Positions 7,512 through 11,311 of a stretch of 11,311 nucleotides of DNA are shown piece by piece. Position 1 is the stretch's first letter. Each line of letters starts with the position of its first letter. The stretch is from DASPLX01 sp035627375 (GTDB lineage Bacteria; Pseudomonadota; Gammaproteobacteria; Burkholderiales; Burkholderiaceae_D): positions 1 through 11,311 of the forward strand of contig DASPLX010000035.1 of assembly GCA_035627375.1 (NCBI GenBank). The letters run 5' to 3'. A program made the translations under genes and the position numbers. The notes beneath the pieces were generated by a model, which saw nothing but the letters and a program-made list of their open reading frames with translations, had not been told where the DNA came from and searched no databases.

Positions 7512-10058
7512 ATGGACGCACGGAAACCCGTAGTGTTGATCACCGGATCCGAAGGCCGGATAGGCAAGGCGATCTCCGCCCGGCTGGCGGATGCCTATAC
7601 CGTGGTCGGTTTCGAGCGCAAATGCGACGGCGCGGCGGATTGCATCGACGCCGACATCACGTCCGCAACCTCGCTCGCCCGCGCCTGCGCCGAATTGCGG
7701 GAGCGCCACGGAGAGCGTCTTGCCGCGGTCGTCCATCTTGCTGCTTACTACGATTTCTCGGGCGAGCCCAAGCCGCAATACGAAGAGGTGAACGTGCGCG
7801 GCACGCAACTGTTGCTGCAAGCGTTGCGCGATTTCCAGGTCGAACGATTCATCTATGCGAGCACCATGCTGGTCCACGCGCCGACGCAGCCGGGCGTGCC
7901 GATCAATGAAGACTCTCCGCTGGAACCGAAATGGCCTTATCCGCAATCCAAGCTGGCGGCGGAGGAGACCGTGCGCCGCGAGCATGGCACGATGCCTATC
8001 CTCGTCCTGCGCATCGCCGGGGTCTATACCGACGACTGCGAAGTGCCGTCGCTGGCGTACCAGATACAGCGCATCTACGAGCACCAGATGCTGAGCCATG
8101 TCTTTCCAGGCGACGCTTCGCACGGCCAATCCTTCGTTCATATGGACGATGTCGCCCGGGCGTTCCGCCATGCGATCGATCGGCGCGGCGCGTTGCCGGA
8201 AGACGCCACGGTCCTGATCGGCGAGCCGGTCACCGAAAGCTACGAGGCGCTGCAGAATCTGATCGGGCACCTGATCCACGGCGAACCCTGGGAAACCCGG
8301 CGCATTCCGAAGCCGGTCGCCGCCACCGGCGCCTGGCTGCAGGACAAGATGGAGGACATCGTTCCGGATGCGATCGACCGCGGAGTCGAACCTTTCATCA
8401 AGCCTTTCATGGTGGCGCTGGCGGATGACCATTACGAACTCGACATTACGCGCGCCGAGGCCTTGCTCGACTGGCGGCCCGAGCATGCGCTGCGCCGCAG
8501 CCTGCCGGTCATCGTCGGCAGGCTGCGCCAGGATCCGGCGGCCTGGTATCGGCGCAACCACATTCCCTTGCCGGTCTGGCTCGAGAGCGCACCGCAGGAT
8601 GCCGGCGCTGCGCAGCCGGAGGCGGACTTGCCGGCCGGCTATCAGGCCGTGGACCGTTCCGAGCATCGACGCACATTGTGGTGTCACTTCGCGAATATCG
8701 GGCTCGGCCTGTGGCTGATGGCAAGTCCGTTCGCGTTCGGACTGGCGCAACGCTGGTTCGAGGCGGGCGCGGCGCTCGGCCCGAACCGGCGCGGCCTGCC
8801 TTATTCGGATACCTGGATGACGGTGAGCGACATCGGCGCCGGGCTGCTGATCGTCGCCTTCGGATTGCTGTCGCTGGCGCGCGGCGCCGGCTGGGCGCGC
8901 TGGGCCGCCGCCTGCACCGGGTTGTGGCTGCTTTTCGCGCCTTTGCTGTTCTGGACCACGAGCGCCGCCGCTTACGCTAACGACACCCTGGTGGGGGCGC
9001 TGGTGATCGTGTTCGCCGTGGCGATTCCGACGGCGCCGGGGATCGATCCGGCGGCCCGCATGAGCGGTCCCGATACGCCGCCCGGCTGGGATTACAGTCC
9101 TTCAGCCTGGACCAATCGTCTGCCGATCATCGCGCTCGCCTTTGTCGGCCTGTTCATTTCGCGCTATCTCGCGGCCTATCAGCTCGGCCATATCGGCGCC
9201 GCCTGGGATCCGTTGTTTGGCGAGGGCACGGAGCGCATCATCACTTCGGACGTATCGGAAGCCTGGCCGGTCTCCGATGCCGGCCTGGGCGCCGCGACCT
9301 ATGTCCTGGAAATCGTCACCGGCCTGATCGGCGACAAGCGGCGCTGGCGCACCATGCCCTGGCTGGTCTTGCTGTTCGGCGTGATGATCGTGCCGCTTGG
9401 CGCCGTCAGCATCGCTTTCATCATCATCCAACCGATCGTGATCGGCACCTGGTGCACGCTGTGCCTGGTCGCGGCGGCGGCGATGCTGTTGCAGATTCCG
9501 TATTCCTTCGATGAGATCCTCGCGACGCTGCAATTCCTGCGCAACCGGCGCGCGCAAGGCCGGCCTCTGTGGCGGTCGCTGTGGCGCGGCGACACGATGG
9601 AGGGCGGCAATGCGGATTACTCGGACAATTTCGAGGCGCCGCCCAGGATCGTGTTGCGCGAAATGCTGGCCAACGGCATCACCTTGCCATGGACGCTGGC
9701 GGCAAGCGTCATGATCGGCGTCGCGCTCATGTGCACGCGCCTGATTTTCGGCACGACCGGCGCGGCCGCCGCCAACGATCATGTCGTCGGCTCGCTCGTC
9801 ATCACGTTTTCCATCATGGCGATGGGCGAAGTGGCGCGGCCGCTGCGCTTCGTCAATATCTTGTTCGGCGCATGGTTGGTGGCCGCGCCGTGGGCGGTCG
9901 GCGGCTACCCGGGCGTCGCGGCGGCCGCTTCGGTGGCGGCAGGCGCATTGCTGATCTGGCTGGCGTTGCCGCTCGGCCCCTTGCGCAGCCACTATGGCGC
10001 CTGGGATCGGATCATGCAGACCGCGCCCGCCTCCGCATGGAGGCAGGCGCACGGTTGA
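7512..10058 (+). CDS. Extended-SDR epimerase/dehydratase fused to SPW-VKOR-SPW membrane module
   Basis: An 848-residue protein. Residues 1-335 are an extended short-chain dehydrogenase: nucleotide-binding G12-x2-G15-x2-G18 after VVLIT, VVHLAAYYDFS, and the catalytic pair Y143/K147 in YPQSK. This is the NAD(P)-dependent epimerase/dehydratase fold, presumably cytoplasmic; the substrate is unknown. After a linker (about 345-385), membrane segments begin. The first SPW-type repeat holds GLWLMASPF (399-407) and a second half near 475-500. The VKOR-like domain (about 535-670) holds a WCTLC redox motif (C648, C651) and the PVSDAGLGA stretch typical of the family. The second SPW repeat is about 720-825, with AWLVAAPW (787-794). 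VKOR homologues move electrons between quinones and thiol partners in disulphide formation. The ORF is uninterrupted with uniform base composition, so this is a genuine fusion. It follows the transporter gene on the same strand, and its end converges with the CarB-like gene 15 bp away. Confidence 0.9.
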   Translation: MDARKPVVLITGSEGRIGKAISARLADAYTVVGFERKCDGAADCIDADITSATSLARACAELRERHGERLAAVVHLAAYYDFSGEPKPQYEEVNVRGTQLLLQALRDFQVERFIYASTMLVHAPTQPGVPINEDSPLEPKWPYPQSKLAAEETVRREHGTMPILVLRIAGVYTDDCEVPSLAYQIQRIYEHQMLSHVFPGDASHGQSFVHMDDVARAFRHAIDRRGALPEDATVLIGEPVTESYEALQNLIGHLIHGEPWETRRIPKPVAATGAWLQDKMEDIVPDAIDRGVEPFIKPFMVALADDHYELDITRAEALLDWRPEHALRRSLPVIVGRLRQDPAAWYRRNHIPLPVWLESAPQDAGAAQPEADLPAGYQAVDRSEHRRTLWCHFANIGLGLWLMASPFAFGLAQRWFEAGAALGPNRRGLPYSDTWMTVSDIGAGLLIVAFGLLSLARGAGWARWAAACTGLWLLFAPLLFWTTSAAAYANDTLVGALVIVFAVAIPTAPGIDPAARMSGPDTPPGWDYSPSAWTNRLPIIALAFVGLFISRYLAAYQLGHIGAAWDPLFGEGTERIITSDVSEAWPVSDAGLGAATYVLEIVTGLIGDKRRWRTMPWLVLLFGVMIVPLGAVSIAFIIIQPIVIGTWCTLCLVAAAAMLLQIPYSFDEILATLQFLRNRRAQGRPLWRSLWRGDTMEGGNADYSDNFEAPPRIVLREMLANGITLPWTLAASVMIGVALMCTRLIFGTTGAAAANDHVVGSLVITFSIMAMGEVARPLRFVNILFGAWLVAAPWAVGGYPGVAAAASVAAGALLIWLALPLGPLRSHYGAWDRIMQTAPASAWRQAHG

Positions 10059-10073
10059 CGCCCTCTCGTCCGT
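10059..10073. other. Convergent gene junction without visible terminator
   Basis: Only 15 bp (CCCTCTCGTCCGTTT) separate the stop at 10058 (+) from the stop at 10074 (-). No hairpin with a T tract fits, so transcripts from both sides probably run into each other. Confidence 0.6.
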
Positions 10074-11311
10074 TTATGCCACGATGCTGCCGGCCGGTTC
10101 TTCGGCGGCGGCCTCGCTCGTCGCGGTCAGCCGCAGATAGCCCTTGCCGAGGTTCTTACTGTTGAAGAACTCGTGAATGCCGCGCCGCAAATCGTCGGCG
10201 CACTCGAACTCGATATACGTGACATCGCACAAGTCCTCCAGCTCGCGCAGCAGGGTGGTTTTGATCGGCGCCTGCTTCCAGACCAGGAACAGGATCGGCG
10301 TGCGGCGGCCCTGGAAGATGTGATAGGCCAGTTCGAACGCGCTGCTTTCGCTCATGCCGACGCGAATGTTGACGACGACGTCGGCCTGGTCCAGCAGTTC
10401 CAGGCGATGGCGCCGGAAATTCTGCGGCGTGAACGGCAGGCAGGTCTCGCGTTCGAATGACCTCTTGAAAGTCGTCGCGCTTTCCGCGCGGATGCCGGTC
10501 AGGTAGTGGAAGCTGTACGGTGCGCCGTTCGCGCTGTCGATCACCTGCAGGACTTCGGCGACCAGGCGTTGCTGCTGCTGGTCCGACTCGGTGAACGGTT
10601 GCCGGATGAACAGCTTCACCGGGATGCCGCCGCCGCGCGGCGGACGAGGGCGGGACCGGCGCTCGACGACGGTCGCCGCGGCCGCCAGGTCTTCCACGCG
10701 CGGCGCGATGCGTTCCGTGCGGACCGGGAGCGCGACGCCAGCCGGCAGCACATGGCGATGCAGCTCTTGCAGCGAGCGCAGCTCGCAGCCATCGAGATGG
10801 CGCATGGCTTCCAGCGCCGCGTCGGCGCCGGCGATCGTCGTATAGACGACGGTGCCGGCCTTCATCGCGGCCAGGCGGATGGCGCTCGAGGCCAGGATCG
10901 CGCTGCGCTTCTCATCGACGGTGAGAATCACGAGCGCGAATTCGCGCTTGGCGAGCATGTCCAGGGTTTCCGCATCCTCGACGATGGCGACGGCGATGCC
11001 GGCGGCGGAAATGACCGTCGCCGTCACCGTGCTGGCGAACAGGGAAAAGCCGGACGCTTCGAGCTGGCGCGCGATGGCGACCGCGCGCGCCTGGTCGCCG
11101 CGCCGGACCCGCATGAAGACCCGGCCGCGGCGCGGCAAGCGGATGCCGCTGCCGAGTTGCGATTTGAGATAGGCTTCGCCGAAGGTCTTGCCCACGCCCA
11201 TCACTTCGCCGGTCGATTTCATTTCCGGCCCGAGGATGGTATCGACGCCCGGGAACTTGTTGAACGGGAACACAGCTTCCTTGACGCTGTAATACGACGG
11301 CACCACCTCGT
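10074..11311 (-). CDS. Carbamoyl-phosphate synthase large-chain-like protein with C-terminal NDT-like domain (5' partial)
   Basis: The frame is open to the right edge, so the start lies outside; GTG 11306 is internal. The N-terminal visible part is unmistakable CarB: SYYSVKEAVFPFNKFPGVD, LGPEMKSTGEVMGVGKTFGE. This is the end of the second ATP-grasp half, which phosphorylates carbamate to carbamoyl phosphate. The MGS-like effector domain follows (about 11125-10765) but is divergent: ASTVTA replaces the usual ATHGTA-type motif, while YTTIAGADAALEAM is kept. A proline/arginine-rich linker leads to about 160 extra residues (10619 to about 10135) not found in normal CarB: KLFIRQPFTESD, ADVVVNIRVGMSESSAFELA and TPILFLVWK. 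The strand/helix order and the glutamate in SSAFELA resemble the nucleoside 2-deoxyribosyltransferase/SLOG-like Rossmann fold. Neighbours are not carA or greA, which supports a paralogue. The CarB call is sure; the tail assignment is tentative. Confidence 0.88.
   Translation of the reverse strand, partial: EVVPSYYSVKEAVFPFNKFPGVDTILGPEMKSTGEVMGVGKTFGEAYLKSQLGSGIRLPRRGRVFMRVRRGDQARAVAIARQLEASGFSLFASTVTATVISAAGIAVAIVEDAETLDMLAKREFALVILTVDEKRSAILASSAIRLAAMKAGTVVYTTIAGADAALEAMRHLDGCELRSLQELHRHVLPAGVALPVRTERIAPRVEDLAAAATVVERRSRPRPPRGGGIPVKLFIRQPFTESDQQQQRLVAEVLQVIDSANGAPYSFHYLTGIRAESATTFKRSFERETCLPFTPQNFRRHRLELLDQADVVVNIRVGMSESSAFELAYHIFQGRRTPILFLVWKQAPIKTTLLRELEDLCDVTYIEFECADDLRRGIHEFFNSKNLGKGYLRLTATSEAAAEEPAGSIVA
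10135..10619 (-). other. NDT-like Rossmann domain appended to CarB-like protein (domain region)
   Basis: Apparent pattern: strand (VKLFIRQ), helix (QQQQRLVAEVLQVID), strand (YSFHYLTG), helix, strand (ADVVVNIRV), helix with conserved-looking SESSAFELAYHIF, strand (TPILFLVW), strand (VTYIEF), helix (DDLRRGIHEFFN). In deoxyribosyltransferases the catalytic glutamate lies in a similar helix start. Homology is judged by eye only and the domain may be a non-catalytic nucleotide sensor. Confidence 0.45.

Noticed and set aside
6571..7533. Plus-strand out-of-frame ORF (320 aa) over the AI-2E transporter
   Set aside because: Arg/Ala/His-rich translation without hydrophobic pattern; the transporter frame carries the family motifs.
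7488..8750. Minus-strand open frame (420 aa) opposite the SDR domain
   Set aside because: Antisense shadow; the plus strand has the Rossmann motif, YxxxK and a strong ribosome site.

Overview
The window is GC-rich, gene-dense DNA that looks like a betaproteobacterium of the order Burkholderiales, most likely Oxalobacteraceae (Massilia/Duganella/Collimonas type). That placement is inferred from codon use, gene density and the style of the CarB and RHS sequences; no rRNA or other direct marker is present. I see no tRNA, rRNA, CRISPR array, insertion sequence or integrase.

Left part (1-6188), one strand: a probable three-gene secreted polymorphic-toxin unit. (i) The 3' end of a surface or secreted protein is built from Ig-like modules: NBR1-type four-tryptophan (FW) domains flank a 306-bp tandem repeat, and a choice-of-anchor-D/ASH-like domain closes it. 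(ii) A roughly 1340-residue RHS/YD-repeat protein has a Sec signal peptide, a complete RHS core ending in DPTG, a glycine-rich pre-toxin segment and a cysteine-rich C-terminal domain I do not recognise. (iii) A small membrane-anchored protein overlaps the RHS stop codon by ATGA and is the obvious immunity candidate. The predicted toxin tip has six cysteines, and the partner has four behind a single membrane anchor. This suggests a toxin that folds and acts outside the cytoplasm and is neutralised in the periplasm. Base composition falls towards the toxin tip and its partner, as expected for an exchanged cassette.

Middle part (6302-10058), same strand: an AI-2E (PF01594) family membrane transporter, then an 848-residue multidomain protein. 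The latter joins an extended-SDR NAD(P)-dependent epimerase/dehydratase domain to a membrane module ordered SPW repeat, VKOR-like (WCTLC) domain, SPW repeat. The 94-bp gap and shared strand allow co-transcription.

Right part (10074-11311), opposite strand and convergent: the 3' portion of a carbamoyl-phosphate synthase large-chain-like gene. Its MGS-like effector domain is divergent, and it carries an extra C-terminal Rossmann-like domain resembling nucleoside 2-deoxyribosyltransferases. This looks like a specialised CarB paralogue rather than the housekeeping enzyme.

The points most worth follow-up are the unrecognised RHS toxin tip with its periplasmic partner, the CarB-NDT-like fusion, and the SDR-SPW-VKOR-SPW fusion.
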